From Actinomadura rayongensis (GTDB lineage Bacteria; Actinomycetota; Actinomycetes; Streptosporangiales; Streptosporangiaceae), in contig NZ_WUTW01000003.1 of assembly GCF_009831215.1 (NCBI RefSeq), forward strand, positions 249,325 through 313,324: a stretch of 64,000 bases of DNA, given 5' to 3'. Below, piece by piece: positions 16,556-24,642 of the stretch; positions within the stretch are counted from its first letter, which is position 1; each line of letters begins with the position of its first letter. The position numbers were made by a program, and so were the translations under genes. The notes below the pieces were generated by a model. It was given only the letters and a program-made list of their open reading frames with translations, was not told where the DNA came from and ran no database searches.

Positions 16556-17536
16556 ATGAGAACCGATTCGGACCAGGCGGCGGAGTTCGCCCGGCTGACC
16601 GACCCGTTCCGGCGCGAGCTGCTGTCCTACGGCTACCGGATGCTGGGGTCGGTCCACGACGCGGAGGACGTCGTCCAGGAGGTGTACCTGCGCGCGTGGC
16701 GGTCGTACGACCGTTTCGAGGGGCGGGCGTCGATACGGACGTGGTTGTACCGCATCGCAACGAACGCCTGCCTGAACGCGTTGGAGCACAGCAGCAGGCG
16801 GGTCATGCCGTCCGGCCTCGCGCCGCCGTCCGACGACCCGGGGCGCAGCGGCGTCCGCGCGCCCGAGGTGACCTGGCTCCGGCCGCTCGCCGACCGCCTG
16901 CTCGGGGTTGCGCCCGACGACCCGGCGTCCGTCGTGGCCGCGCGGGCGGGGCTGCGGCTCGCGCTGATCGCCGCGCTGCAGTACCTGCCCGGACGGCAGC
17001 GCGCCGTGGTCATCCTGCGCGACGTCCTCGCCTGGCCCGCCGCCGACGTCGCCGGGATGCTCGGGATGACCGCGACCGGGGTGAACAGCACGCTGCTGCG
17101 GGCCCGCGCGCGGCTGTCCCGGCTCGTCCCGGCCGACGACGAGATCACCGAACCGGCCGAACCCGCGCGCCGCGCGCTCCTCGACCGCTACGTGCGGGCG
17201 TTCGAGTCAGTGGACGTCCCCGCGCTCACCCGGCTGCTCACCGAGGACGCGTCGTGGGAGATGCCGCCGGTCGTGTCGTGGTTCAGCGGCCGGGCGTCGA
17301 TCGGGCGGCTCCTGCATTCCCGGCTCTCGTCGGCCGGGCCGGGCGGGAACCGCCTCGTGCCGGTGACCGCGAACAACCAGCCCGCTTTCGCGATGTACCT
17401 GCGCAACGCGGACGGCCTCTTGCACGCCCATTCCATCCAGGTGCTGACGCTCGGTCCGTCCGGCATCACGCACGTGTCCAGCTTCATCGACGAGGCGCTG
17501 TTCGACGATTTCGCCGTGCCGCGCGTCCTGACCTAG
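16556..17536 (+). CDS. ECF sigma factor with C-terminal SnoaL-like domain
   Basis: The 326-aa protein starts at ATG 16556 behind GGGAGGTGCGAC. Sigma region 2 lies near residues 20-85 (GYRMLGSVHDAEDVVQEVYLR, then RASIRTWLYRIATNACLNAL). Region 4 is near 135-185 (LQYLPGRQRAVVILRDVL, then AADVAGMLGMTATGVNSTL). The last 120 residues (LLDRYVRAFESVDVPALTRL and onward) form a SnoaL-like domain. This architecture matches the SigJ/SigG-type ECF groups, where the extra domain regulates activity in place of an anti-sigma factor. No anti-sigma gene is adjacent. Confidence 0.92.
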   Translation: MRTDSDQAAEFARLTDPFRRELLSYGYRMLGSVHDAEDVVQEVYLRAWRSYDRFEGRASIRTWLYRIATNACLNALEHSSRRVMPSGLAPPSDDPGRSGVRAPEVTWLRPLADRLLGVAPDDPASVVAARAGLRLALIAALQYLPGRQRAVVILRDVLAWPAADVAGMLGMTATGVNSTLLRARARLSRLVPADDEITEPAEPARRALLDRYVRAFESVDVPALTRLLTEDASWEMPPVVSWFSGRASIGRLLHSRLSSAGPGGNRLVPVTANNQPAFAMYLRNADGLLHAHSIQVLTLGPSGITHVSSFIDEALFDDFAVPRVLT

Positions 17537-17537
17537 C

Positions 17538-18158
17538 TCACGGCTCATCGCGCAGAACCAGCCGTTCGGCGGCCTCCACCATGAGGTCGGCGACCGTCGC
17601 GGCGGGCAGGCCGCGTCCGGAACGGAGCTGGTCGAAGAACTCGAACCCGGTGACGGCCCACAGCAGATCGGCGGCGCGGGCCGGGGTCAGGCCGGGCCGG
17701 AGCGCATCCTGCCCGGCCAGGCGCTCGGCGTGCCAGGCCAGGCCCTCGGCGCGGCCCCGGCCCATGCGCTCCACCGCGCCGCCGACGGCCCGGGGATCGA
17801 GCGCCGCCATCGAGTAGAGGACCCGCAGCACCTGCCGGTGCTCGGCGAAAAGCGGCACGGCGGCGCGGATCGAGGCGCGCAGGTCCGCGCGGGCATCGCC
17901 GCCGCCCCCGCCCGCCGGAAGCTCGAATCCGCCGCGTCCGCGCAGGTCGTCGGCGAGGGCGTCGAAAAGCCCGGCCCGCGAGCCGAACACCAGGTAGACG
18001 GTCGAGCGCGACACCCCGGCCATGCTCGCGACGCGCTCGACGGCGACCGGCTCGGCGGGCGCCTCGCACAACCGCCGGTAGAGCGCGTCCAGGACACGGC
18101 GGCGGGTCTGCTCGGCGGCGTCGGCGCGCAGCCGCTGCTCGTACTTGCGGGTGGCCAT
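17538..18158 (-). CDS. TetR-family regulator, divergent from an SDR gene
   Basis: The 206-aa protein starts at ATG 18158. It has an N-terminal helix-turn-helix (ERVASMAGVSRSTVYLVFGSR, about residues 43-63) and a helical C-terminal domain. It faces an SDR oxidoreductase gene across a 98-bp gap that carries three 19-bp direct repeats, which are likely operators. Repression of the SDR gene and of itself is the natural inference. It is convergent with the ECF sigma gene, with one base between the stop codons. Confidence 0.9.
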   Translation of the reverse strand: MATRKYEQRLRADAAEQTRRRVLDALYRRLCEAPAEPVAVERVASMAGVSRSTVYLVFGSRAGLFDALADDLRGRGGFELPAGGGGGDARADLRASIRAAVPLFAEHRQVLRVLYSMAALDPRAVGGAVERMGRGRAEGLAWHAERLAGQDALRPGLTPARAADLLWAVTGFEFFDQLRSGRGLPAATVADLMVEAAERLVLRDEP

Positions 18159-18180
18159 GGACCTGGATCCTAGCTTTCGC

Positions 18181-18247
18181 TTGACACACCGTCCAACGGA
18201 AGACAACATGTCCACTGAAAGACACTCTGTCCAACGAAAACCCACCA
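18181..18247 (+). promoter_or_regulatory. SDR promoter overlapped by three phased 19-bp operator-like repeats
   Basis: TTGACA at 18181 with CAACAT 17 bp later resembles a -35/-10 pair reading toward the SDR gene. GTCCA(A/C)(C/T)G(G/A)AAGA-like units begin at 18191, 18210 and 18229, exactly 19 bp apart. The middle unit with its flanks, TGTCCACTGAAAGACA, is an imperfect palindrome (TGTC...GACA). Three sites at near-two-turn spacing over the promoter fit cooperative binding by the divergent TetR. Confidence 0.6.
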
Positions 18248-18256
18248 GGGAGCCGA

Positions 18257-19063
18257 ATGGACCTGCAGCTGAACGGAAAACGCGCACTGGTGACCGGCAG
18301 CACCAGCGGAATAGGCCGGGCCATCGCCCTGACCCTGGCCGCCGAGGGAGCCGCGGTCATCGTCCACGGCCGCGACGCCGCACGCGCAAAGGAAACGGCC
18401 GACGCCATCACCGCGCGAGGCGGCCGGTCAGCGATCGCCCTGGGCGACCTGACGACCAACCCCGACGCCCAGCGCATCGCCGAAGCAGCCGAAACGGCCT
18501 TCGGAGGCATCGACATCCTGGTCAACAACGCCGCGTCGAACGACGGCGAGCCGACCTGGACGGCGGACGGCCCCGACCAATGGCTGGCCCTCTACAACGC
18601 GAACGTGGCATCCGCAGTCCGCCTGATCACCGCCCTGACACCGCCGATGCGAACGGCCGGCTGGGGCCGCGTCATCCAGATCGGCAGCGCCGCCCACCCC
18701 TTCCCGCTGCCGATGAAGGCGGCCTACAGCGCAACAAAGGCGGCCCTGGCCAACCTCACGGTGTCCCTCGCAAAGGAACTGACCGGCACCGGCGTAACGG
18801 CCAACACGATCAGCCCAGGCCCCACCGCCACCGAGCACTTCCACGAACTGGCCCTGAACTTCGCTCACCACCACGGCATGGGCGACGACACGACCGCCGC
18901 AACCCGCGCGCTCCTCCAAGGCCCACTGGCCAACCCGTCCGGCCGCCTGACCGAACCCCACGAAATCGCCGCCCTGACCGCCCTGGTAGCAAGCCCACTA
19001 GGCGCATCCATCAACGGCGCAAACCTGCGCATCGACGGCGCCCTAACCCCCACCGTCAACTAA
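18257..19063 (+). CDS. Short-chain dehydrogenase/reductase
   Basis: The 268-aa protein is a classical SDR. It has the Rossmann nucleotide motif ALVTGSTSGIGRAIA (about residues 10-24), NNAAS, a catalytic Ser in IQIGSAAH, YSATKAALANLTVSLAKEL containing the YxxxK pair, and the C-terminal GANLRIDGALTPTV. It is probably NAD(P)-dependent and cytoplasmic; the substrate is unknown. Its start follows a weak purine-rich site (AGGGAGCCGA). The coding strand is unusually rich in C and A compared with flanking genes, which may reflect local strand bias or transfer. The divergent TetR is the likely regulator. Confidence 0.92.
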   Translation: MDLQLNGKRALVTGSTSGIGRAIALTLAAEGAAVIVHGRDAARAKETADAITARGGRSAIALGDLTTNPDAQRIAEAAETAFGGIDILVNNAASNDGEPTWTADGPDQWLALYNANVASAVRLITALTPPMRTAGWGRVIQIGSAAHPFPLPMKAAYSATKAALANLTVSLAKELTGTGVTANTISPGPTATEHFHELALNFAHHHGMGDDTTAATRALLQGPLANPSGRLTEPHEIAALTALVASPLGASINGANLRIDGALTPTVN

Positions 19064-20126
19064 CCGCACCCCACCAGCCCAAGCCCCGCCCAGCGGCCAA
19101 GCCAACGCACGCCCACAGCCACAACCACATCACGCCCTACAAACTCCCGCCGTGGGCACCCCGGACCATGGGCCGCCCACCCCGATCAAGCACCGACAAG
19201 CCAAAAGATCTCCCTCTCCCAAGCGCCCCACCCCCAGTCGACCCCCGACCCCGCCACCCGCCAACGCGCCAACACACCCGACGACACGAAACCGCGAACC
19301 ACAGAACACGGACTCAGCGACCCCAAAACAGCGCGGCGCACGGCGTGCGCGAACAGCGCGGCGCACGGCGTGCGCGAACAGCGCGGCGCACGGCGTGCGC
19401 GAACAGCGCGGCGCACGGCGTCGCCTTGCGACGCCTGCACGCCGCGTTGACGATCGGAGCGCCATGGCGCGCTGCACCCATGCACCCATGCGTGCGAAGC
19501 GCGCGAGTTCACGCGCGGCAGGGCTGAGCGGACGGCTACGGACCCGGCGTCCGGCACGACACGCAAGTGAGGGCGTGCGGGCGGCGACGCGGGACCTAGT
19601 TGAGGCGTCGCGGTGTGGCGACGTGTGGCGGGCCTGGCGATGGCGTCGGCTGCTCCGGGGACGCGCTGACGGGCCGAAGCGCCGTGCGGGCCACTGCTCG
19701 TCCGCCCACTACTCGGCCGCTCCACGCTTGTCCGCGTGGGCGCATGGCAGTCGTGTCAGTGCGAGGTTGTTGCGGGTCGCGGCGCGATGCGTCGCCCGGC
19801 AGATCGTTCGGCACGTCGTGCGATACGCGGGGCTCGTTGCGCGCGCTGGGCTTGGGGCCGCGGGTACGCAGAAGTCTTGGGCGACGGTGGGTGGAAGTGC
19901 GTCGGCGGTTTGGGGTCGCCGGTTTTCGCGTGGGGCGTGCACGGAGCAGTGACGTGACGGTGAGGTAATTGTTACCTAGTCGTCATGCGAATGTCGGAAT
20001 AGCGGGGAGAGTTCGCGGGTGCGCGGATGGACGGTGTTTATGTCTGAGTCGTGTGAATGGCGGGGATGTGTCGGGGGCGGGAAGGTTCGGGGGTGCCCGT
20101 GGTGCTGGGCCACGGGCACCGGGGCG
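19064..20126. other. 1.06-kb region without a convincing gene
   Basis: Open frames here are arginine-rich shadows with no recognisable domain or ribosome-binding site. The left third is strongly C/A-rich on the + strand and the right half strongly G/T-rich, with the change at a tandem repeat (19327-19424). No terminator with a U-tract, RNA gene or transposase remnant was recognised. Confidence 0.6.
19327..19424. repeat. 25-bp tandem repeat, about 3.8 copies
   Basis: The unit AACAGCGCGGCGCACGGCGTGCGCG (quoted here as AACAGCGCGGCGCACG followed by GCGTGCGCG) begins at 19327, 19352, 19377 and 19402. The first three copies are identical and the fourth diverges in its last bases (GCGTCGCCT). Each unit contains self-complementary GCGC/CGCACGGCGTGCG stretches that could form hairpins. 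Perfect copies suggest recent slippage expansion. Confidence 0.9.
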
Positions 20127-20357
20127 TCAGGCCGCCAGGGCCACCCGGCGGCGGTGGGCGGTGTAGCCGGGCGGCGTGATCAGCGCTTCCACCACCGACA
20201 GCGGGCTCGGCAGGAGGGCCGGGCCGGTGGACGGGGCGGTCTCGGTGTAGCCGTTCAGCGACAGGCCGGACAGTTCGCCGAGCCACGGCTCGACGAGCGT
20301 GCGTTCGGCGGGTCCGTGAAATCGCGGGTGGGTCAGATGGAACGTCGTCTCGTTCAC
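20127..20357 (-). CDS. Small hypothetical protein (76 aa)
   Basis: The frame starts at GTG 20357, preceded at some distance by GGAGGAAGGGG on the minus strand, a plausible though slightly distant ribosome-binding site. The product begins MNETTFHLTHPRFHGPAERT and has no membrane segment or known domain. It stands alone in a gene-poor stretch. The purine-rich leader and non-repetitive composition are the reasons to keep it. A peptide-precursor role was considered but no modifying enzyme is nearby. Confidence 0.5.
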   Translation of the reverse strand: MNETTFHLTHPRFHGPAERTLVEPWLGELSGLSLNGYTETAPSTGPALLPSPLSVVEALITPPGYTAHRRRVALAA

Positions 20358-20584
20358 TGGCTACCCCTTCCTCCGACACGGGTCGTACCCGGTACCACGC
20401 CAGGAAAAAGCTCTCCGAGCCGGTTCCTATTCCGTGGCCTTCGTCTCACCTGCAACTCACGTTATGTCCTGCCACTGACATTTCGGCGCCCCGGAGACCG
20501 ACGGTGCGCAGATCATGGCGGGGCGTGGCCGGACGGCCCTGCGGCGCGCTCCCCGAGCAGGATTTCCGGCGGTGCGCCGTCGGC

Positions 20585-20825
20585 GGCGTCGCCGACGCCC
20601 CCGCCAACACCCCCGCCGATGCTGTTACCGACGCCGTTGCGGGCGCCGTTGCCCCCGCCGACGCCGTTGCGCGCTGTTGCCGTTACCGACGCCGTTGCCG
20701 ACGCCCCCGCCGACACCCCCGCCGACGCCCTTGCCGACGCCGTTGCCGTTGCGGGCGCCGTTGCCGACGCCGTTGCGGGCGCTGTTCCCGACGCCGTTGC
20801 GGGCGCTGTTACTGACGCCCGTTGC
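20585..20825. repeat. Degenerate GCCGAC/GCCGTT repeat tract with a 24-bp higher unit
   Basis: The + strand is built of hexamers GCCGAC, GCCGTT, CCCGCC and GCGGGC. At the right end CCGACGCCGTTGCGGGCGCTGTT recurs twice in tandem (24-bp period) and a looser copy precedes it. On the minus strand this reads as Asn-Gly-Val-Gly-rich peptide in two different frames that join near 20680. No reliable start codon or ribosome-binding site supports a protein, so it is recorded as a repeat. Confidence 0.7.
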
Positions 20826-20868
20826 GGGTGGCGGACGGCTCTCCGGTGCGTTCCCCCCGGGACGGGTT

Positions 20869-21117
20869 TTACGGTGGTGCGTTGGAGCGGGCGGCGGTGG
20901 GTGTGCGTTCGGGGGCTGTCGGGGCGGCGAGCGGGTCGCGGGGGCTGTCGGGCGCTTGCGGTGAGAATGGCGGATCGGTCGCGCGGTGCTCAACGGATTT
21001 TCGGGCGCGCCACCGGTCGAGCAGCGGTTCGAGGACGTCCGTCAGCGGCACGGCCAGGCCCGCGTACAGGACGAAGGCCAGGAACAGCAGCGCGGCGGGC
21101 ACGAAGATGAGGTCCAT
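20869..21117 (-). CDS. Small single-pass membrane protein, unknown function
   Basis: The 82-aa frame starts at ATG 21117. It has one strong hydrophobic segment at its N-terminus (MDLIFVPAALLFLAFVLYAG, extending to about residue 26), followed by a charged LLDRWRARKS stretch and a Pro/Ala-rich tail. No clear Shine-Dalgarno sequence precedes it; it could be leaderless. It is divergent from the histidine kinase gene across 120 bp. The family is not recognised; the membrane segment and sensible composition support it being real. Confidence 0.5.
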   Translation of the reverse strand: MDLIFVPAALLFLAFVLYAGLAVPLTDVLEPLLDRWRARKSVEHRATDPPFSPQAPDSPRDPLAAPTAPERTPTAARSNAPP

Positions 21118-21237
21118 GAGTCAAGGGTGCGCGCACGGCCTCCCGGACCACATCAACCCGCCGTCTACAGTTCGGCCCCGCGAGGTCATACGAACGGTTG
21201 ATCCGGTGGTGCGCCGCAGGTCGTAGCCTCAGGAGGC

Positions 21238-22416
21238 GTGACGGAACAGCGCGGGACGCTCGAACGCGTCCACTCGGCGGGCGGCTGCCTGTTGCGCCTG
21301 GTGGGCTGGGGTGCGACGGCCCTCGCCGTGCTCGCCTCGCTCCTCCTGCGCGAGGTCTCCCCCGTCCACCTCGCGATGGACGCCGTGGCGGTGGCGGCGG
21401 CGGTCGGCGCGCTTATGTGGCGGAACGTCCTGCGCTGGGCGGCCGGGGTCGCGGCGGCGTCGATCGCGGTGACGCTGCTGGTCGCCGCGCAGAACGCCGC
21501 GCAGTTCGGCGTGACGGTGCCGGTGGAGGTGTTCTGGCTGCTCGTGCTCGTCGTCCGGGTCGTCTGGAAGGCGCCGCAGCCCCGGCTGCCCGCGCTGGCG
21601 GCGCTGACCGGCGGCGCGGTGGTGTTCTGCGCCGGCCGGAGCCCGGACGCGGCGGTCCTGCCGGTCGCCGTCGCGCCGCTCGGCGTGCTGGTCGCCGTCG
21701 CGGTCGGCGCGGGGCTCTACCTGCGCGCGCTGGACGCCCGCCGGGTCCGCGCGCTCGCCGGCGCCCGCCGGGACGAGCGCCTGGAGCTGGCGAGGGACCT
21801 GCACGATTTCGTCGCGCACCACGTCACGGGCATCGTCGTCCAGGCGCAGGCGGCCCGGTTCGCGGCCGGGTCCCAGGCCGCGCAGAGCCCCGAGCAGCTC
21901 GACCGGATGCTCGCCTCGATCGAGAAGGCGGGCGGGGAGGCGCTGGCGTCGATGCGGCGCATGGTCGGGCTGCTGCGCGACGCGTCCGACGATCCCGCCG
22001 GGCTGCGGCCGGTCGGCGGGCTGGACCAGATCGCCGACCTGGTCGGACGCTGGACGGGCCCGAGGGCGTTCCTCACCATCGACCGAAACGTCGGCGCGCC
22101 GCCGCCGGAGGTCGCGACGACGCTGCACCGCATCGTCCAGGAAGCGCTGACGAACGTCCGCAAGCACGCGGCGGACGCCACGGCCGTGCGGATCGCGATC
22201 ACCAGGAGCGGCCCGGACGCCGTCGCGATCGAGGTCGCCGACGACGGCCAGGGCCGCGGGCGGCTGCTGCCGTCCGGCGGGTTCGGCCTGGCCGGGCTCG
22301 ACGAGCGGGTCGCGTCCCTCGGCGGCCGATTGTGGGCGGGGCCGGGTCCGCACGGCGGGTGGCGGGTGGCCGCCGTCCTGCCCATAAGGGATGTCCTGCG
22401 AGAATCGTCCGCGTGA
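21238..22416 (+). CDS. Sensor histidine kinase, NarL/DesK type
   Basis: The 392-aa protein starts at GTG 21238 with AGGAGG just upstream. The N-terminal 160 residues hold about five membrane segments without a large extracellular loop, suggesting a membrane or intramembrane stimulus. The HisKA_3 dimerisation box ELARDLHDFVAHHVTGIVVQ carries the phosphoacceptor His. The ATPase part has EALTNVRKHA (N box) and VADDGQGRG...GFGLAGLDERV (G boxes). The stop codon overlaps the GTG of its response regulator gene. Confidence 0.93.
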   Translation: MTEQRGTLERVHSAGGCLLRLVGWGATALAVLASLLLREVSPVHLAMDAVAVAAAVGALMWRNVLRWAAGVAAASIAVTLLVAAQNAAQFGVTVPVEVFWLLVLVVRVVWKAPQPRLPALAALTGGAVVFCAGRSPDAAVLPVAVAPLGVLVAVAVGAGLYLRALDARRVRALAGARRDERLELARDLHDFVAHHVTGIVVQAQAARFAAGSQAAQSPEQLDRMLASIEKAGGEALASMRRMVGLLRDASDDPAGLRPVGGLDQIADLVGRWTGPRAFLTIDRNVGAPPPEVATTLHRIVQEALTNVRKHAADATAVRIAITRSGPDAVAIEVADDGQGRGRLLPSGGFGLAGLDERVASLGGRLWAGPGPHGGWRVAAVLPIRDVLRESSA

Positions 22417-23063
22417 CGATCCGGGTGCTCATCGCCGACGACCAGGAGATGGTGCGGGCCGGGTTCCGCATGATCATCGACTCGCAGCCGGAGATGACCG
22501 TGGTCGGCGACGCGGCGGACGGCGTCCGCGCGGTCGAGCTGGCCCGCGAGCTGCGTCCCGACGTGTGCCTGTTCGACATCCGCATGCCGCGCATGGACGG
22601 CCTGGAGGCCACCCGCCTGCTCGCCGGCCCGGGCGTCCCCGACCCGCTGCGGATCGTGATCGTCACGACGTTCGACATGGACGAGTACGTCTACGGCGCG
22701 CTGCGCGGCGGCGCGGCGGGCTTCCTGCTCAAGGACAGCGGCCCGGCGCTGCTGGTGGAGGCGGTGCGGGCGGCGGCCGAGGGCGCGGCGCTGGTGTCCC
22801 CGTCGATCACCGTGCGGCTGCTGGCACGGCTCGCGACGCCGCCCGCCGTGCCCCGGACGCCGCGCGAGCGCCCGACCGACCGGGAGCTGGACGTGGTGCG
22901 GCTCGTCGCGCGCGGCCGGACGAACGAGGAGATCGCGGCCGAGCTGTTCGTGTCGCCGTCCACGGTCAAGACGCACCTCGGGAGCGTCCAGCGCAAGCTC
23001 GCGGCGCGCAACCGCGTGGAGGTCGCGGCGTGGGCGTGGGAGTCCGGGCTGGTGGGGCGCTAG
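22413..23063 (+). CDS. NarL/LuxR-family response regulator
   Basis: The 216-aa protein starts at GTG 22413 in a GTGA overlap with the kinase. The receiver domain has the acidic pocket (IADDQEM), the phosphorylatable Asp in CLFDIRMPRMDG and the conserved Lys in FLLKDSG. The C-terminal LuxR helix-turn-helix is TDRELDVVRLVARGRTNEEI followed by AAELFVSPSTVKTHLGSVQRK. It is the cognate partner of the upstream kinase. The next gene, a small membrane protein, begins immediately after its stop codon and may be part of the same unit. Confidence 0.94.
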   Translation: MTIRVLIADDQEMVRAGFRMIIDSQPEMTVVGDAADGVRAVELARELRPDVCLFDIRMPRMDGLEATRLLAGPGVPDPLRIVIVTTFDMDEYVYGALRGGAAGFLLKDSGPALLVEAVRAAAEGAALVSPSITVRLLARLATPPAVPRTPRERPTDRELDVVRLVARGRTNEEIAAELFVSPSTVKTHLGSVQRKLAARNRVEVAAWAWESGLVGR

Positions 23064-23420
23064 GTGGCGCCCGAGTCGCTGGCGGGCTTCCCGACGCCGG
23101 TGGTCGTGCTGTGGATCGTCGCGGCGACGGGGTGGGGCGCGGTCCTCGCGGGGCTTCACGCGGGCCTGCCCGAGGGGACGCGCGGCCCGGCGGTTTTCGC
23201 GCACGTCCTGACCGCTCCGACGGCGCTGCTGGTGCCGTCCCTGGTCGGGTACGGCGCGCTGCCACTGACGGTCGGGGTCGCGGCGGTGTGGTGGTCGCTG
23301 ACGCTGACGACGGGTTTCCGGCCGCGGCGGCTGGTGGCGACGGGCGGGTGGGGCCGGCTCGCGTTGTTCCTGGTCGTCGCGGCGCTGGGCATGACCGCCG
23401 GGACGCATCTGATCCTCTGA
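23064..23420 (+). CDS. Small integral membrane protein following a two-component system
   Basis: The 118-aa protein starts at GTG 23064, directly abutting the response regulator stop codon. It has about four hydrophobic segments (VVVLWIVAATGWGAVLAGL, the LTAPTALLVPSLVG region, LPLTVGVAAVWWSLTL, LALFLVVAALGMTAG) and little else. I do not recognise a family. Tight coupling to the kinase and regulator suggests co-regulation, perhaps as an accessory sensor component, but nothing in the sequence proves it. Confidence 0.75.
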   Translation: MAPESLAGFPTPVVVLWIVAATGWGAVLAGLHAGLPEGTRGPAVFAHVLTAPTALLVPSLVGYGALPLTVGVAAVWWSLTLTTGFRPRRLVATGGWGRLALFLVVAALGMTAGTHLIL

Positions 23421-23501
23421 CCCGCTTAATCGGACGATGTCCGGTCATGCGTTACGTAGGATCGGGATACGTGCGGGCAAAAGCGCCAGGGAGGTGGGGT
23501 C

Positions 23502-24182
23502 ATGCCGTGTGCGCTCTGCGGCGACATCATCCCCCGCGAAGTCGTGCGCTGCCCGCACTGCGGCGCCTGGGCCCGGCGGCGGGACTTCCGCGCGGTCGGC
23601 GTCGCGGTGTTCCTCCTGCTCGGGTTCAACGCGTTCATCGCGCTCGGCTCGGGGATCAGTCTGCTGCGCGCGGGCGGCCCGCTGCGCGGCGAGACCCACG
23701 ACACCTATGACCCGGTGAACACCGGGAAGGTCCTCGCGCCGTACGCGGACGTGTTCGTGGTCTGCGCCGTCCTCGCTGGCATGACCGGCCTGCTGTACCT
23801 CGGCTGGCTGTGGCGCGCGCACCGGCAGTCGCCCGGGCCGCACCGCCACCACCGCGCCTGGGTGGTGTTCGGGTGGATATGCCCGGTCGTGAACCTGTGG
23901 GTGCCGCCGCGCGTGGTGTACGACGTGTGGGTCAACAGCGGCCGGTACCGGACGACGGAACGCCAGGTCGCGGGCGCGGTCGTCGCGGGCTGGTGGACGT
24001 TCCTGCTGTCCGGCGCGCTGCTGGCCCGCCTGTTCGCGGTGGCGGACGTCGAGACGCTCGCCGACGCCCGGTTCGACGTCCACCTCGGCGTCGCGGCGGC
24101 GGCGTGCCAGGCGCTCGCCGCCGCGTTCTGCATGGTCACGGTCTTCCAGATCACCCGCCTGCAACTGCTGCGCGGCGACTAG
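23502..24182 (+). CDS. DUF4328-type membrane protein with N-terminal zinc ribbon
   Basis: The 226-aa protein starts at ATG 23502 behind GGGAGGTGGGGTC. Its first 25 residues carry two CxxC pairs (CALC, CPHC), a zinc-ribbon-like knuckle. A membrane domain with about five segments follows, including RHHRAWVVFGWICPVVNLWVPPRV, characteristic of DUF4328 proteins. Function is unknown; these proteins are common in actinomycetes. It is separated from the preceding operon by 81 bp. Confidence 0.8.
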   Translation: MPCALCGDIIPREVVRCPHCGAWARRRDFRAVGVAVFLLLGFNAFIALGSGISLLRAGGPLRGETHDTYDPVNTGKVLAPYADVFVVCAVLAGMTGLLYLGWLWRAHRQSPGPHRHHRAWVVFGWICPVVNLWVPPRVVYDVWVNSGRYRTTERQVAGAVVAGWWTFLLSGALLARLFAVADVETLADARFDVHLGVAAAACQALAAAFCMVTVFQITRLQLLRGD

Positions 24183-24247
24183 CCGGTGCTTCAAGGTCCC
24201 CCGCCGCCCGGCGGCTCGTTCAGCGATCTTCGACCGCGAGGCACGCC

Positions 24248-24514
24248 CTAGTCCCAGACGGCCGTGAGCGTCCACGCGCCGCCGGACGGCTCGTGCCGCA
24301 GCTCGTACACCGCGAGCCCCTCCCCGGCGGACGCCTCGACCCGCCAGTAGTCCAGCCGGACCTCGTCGGCGGGCGGATCCCGCCACCAGTCCGGTGTGAG
24401 GACCCAGTGCTCCAGCACCCGCCGCACCGTGCGGGCGCGGCCCTGCCAGACGAACTCCGACGGCTCCCCGCCGCTCGTCGCGACCGCCACCGGATCGGCG
24501 AACACGCGCGTCAT
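24248..24514 (-). CDS. Small conserved protein (DUF6504-like)
   Basis: The 88-aa protein is read from ATG 24514 behind a GGGGGGAG ribosome-binding site; an ATG nine codons upstream is less well placed. It begins MTRVFADPVAVATSGGEP and contains FVWQGRARTVRRVLEHWVL and VRLDYWRVEA, a pattern seen in short actinomycete proteins near translesion polymerase genes. No polymerase gene is adjacent here. A nucleic-acid-related role is only a guess from family associations. Confidence 0.65.
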   Translation of the reverse strand: MTRVFADPVAVATSGGEPSEFVWQGRARTVRRVLEHWVLTPDWWRDPPADEVRLDYWRVEASAGEGLAVYELRHEPSGGAWTLTAVWD

Positions 24515-24642
24515 CCACTCCCCCCGTCCCTGTCGTGTCATCGCCGCACGGGGGAAGTCATGCGGAACGCTCGAACATGTGTTCGGCAGGCCGAGTCTAG
24601 GGAACGCCGCCACGGGGGAGCAAGGCGGGGTCGGACGAAACA

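Noticed and set aside
19327..19424. CRISPR-like array
   Set aside because: The 25-bp units are contiguous, with no spacers between them, and no cas genes are present.
18145..19527. A 460-codon plus-strand frame overlapping the SDR gene
   Set aside because: It is out of frame with the clear SDR motifs and consists of His/Pro/Arg-rich shadow sequence.
19186..19968. Several 70-180-codon frames in the gene desert
   Set aside because: They overlap each other in different frames, are Arg/Ala-rich and have neither a start signal nor any recognised motif.
19300..20100. Replication origin at the strand-composition switch
   Set aside because: No DnaA-box clusters (TTGTCCACA-like) and no dnaA or dnaN nearby; the compositional switch alone is not enough.
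20127..20357. RiPP precursor peptide
   Set aside because: There is no modifying enzyme, protease or transporter gene nearby and no Cys/Ser/Thr-rich core; kept only as a small hypothetical protein.
20019..21110. A 363-codon plus-strand open frame through the repeat tract
   Set aside because: It has Ala/Val/Asp repeats from the DNA repeat, overlaps two better-supported minus-strand genes and lacks a ribosome-binding site or domain.
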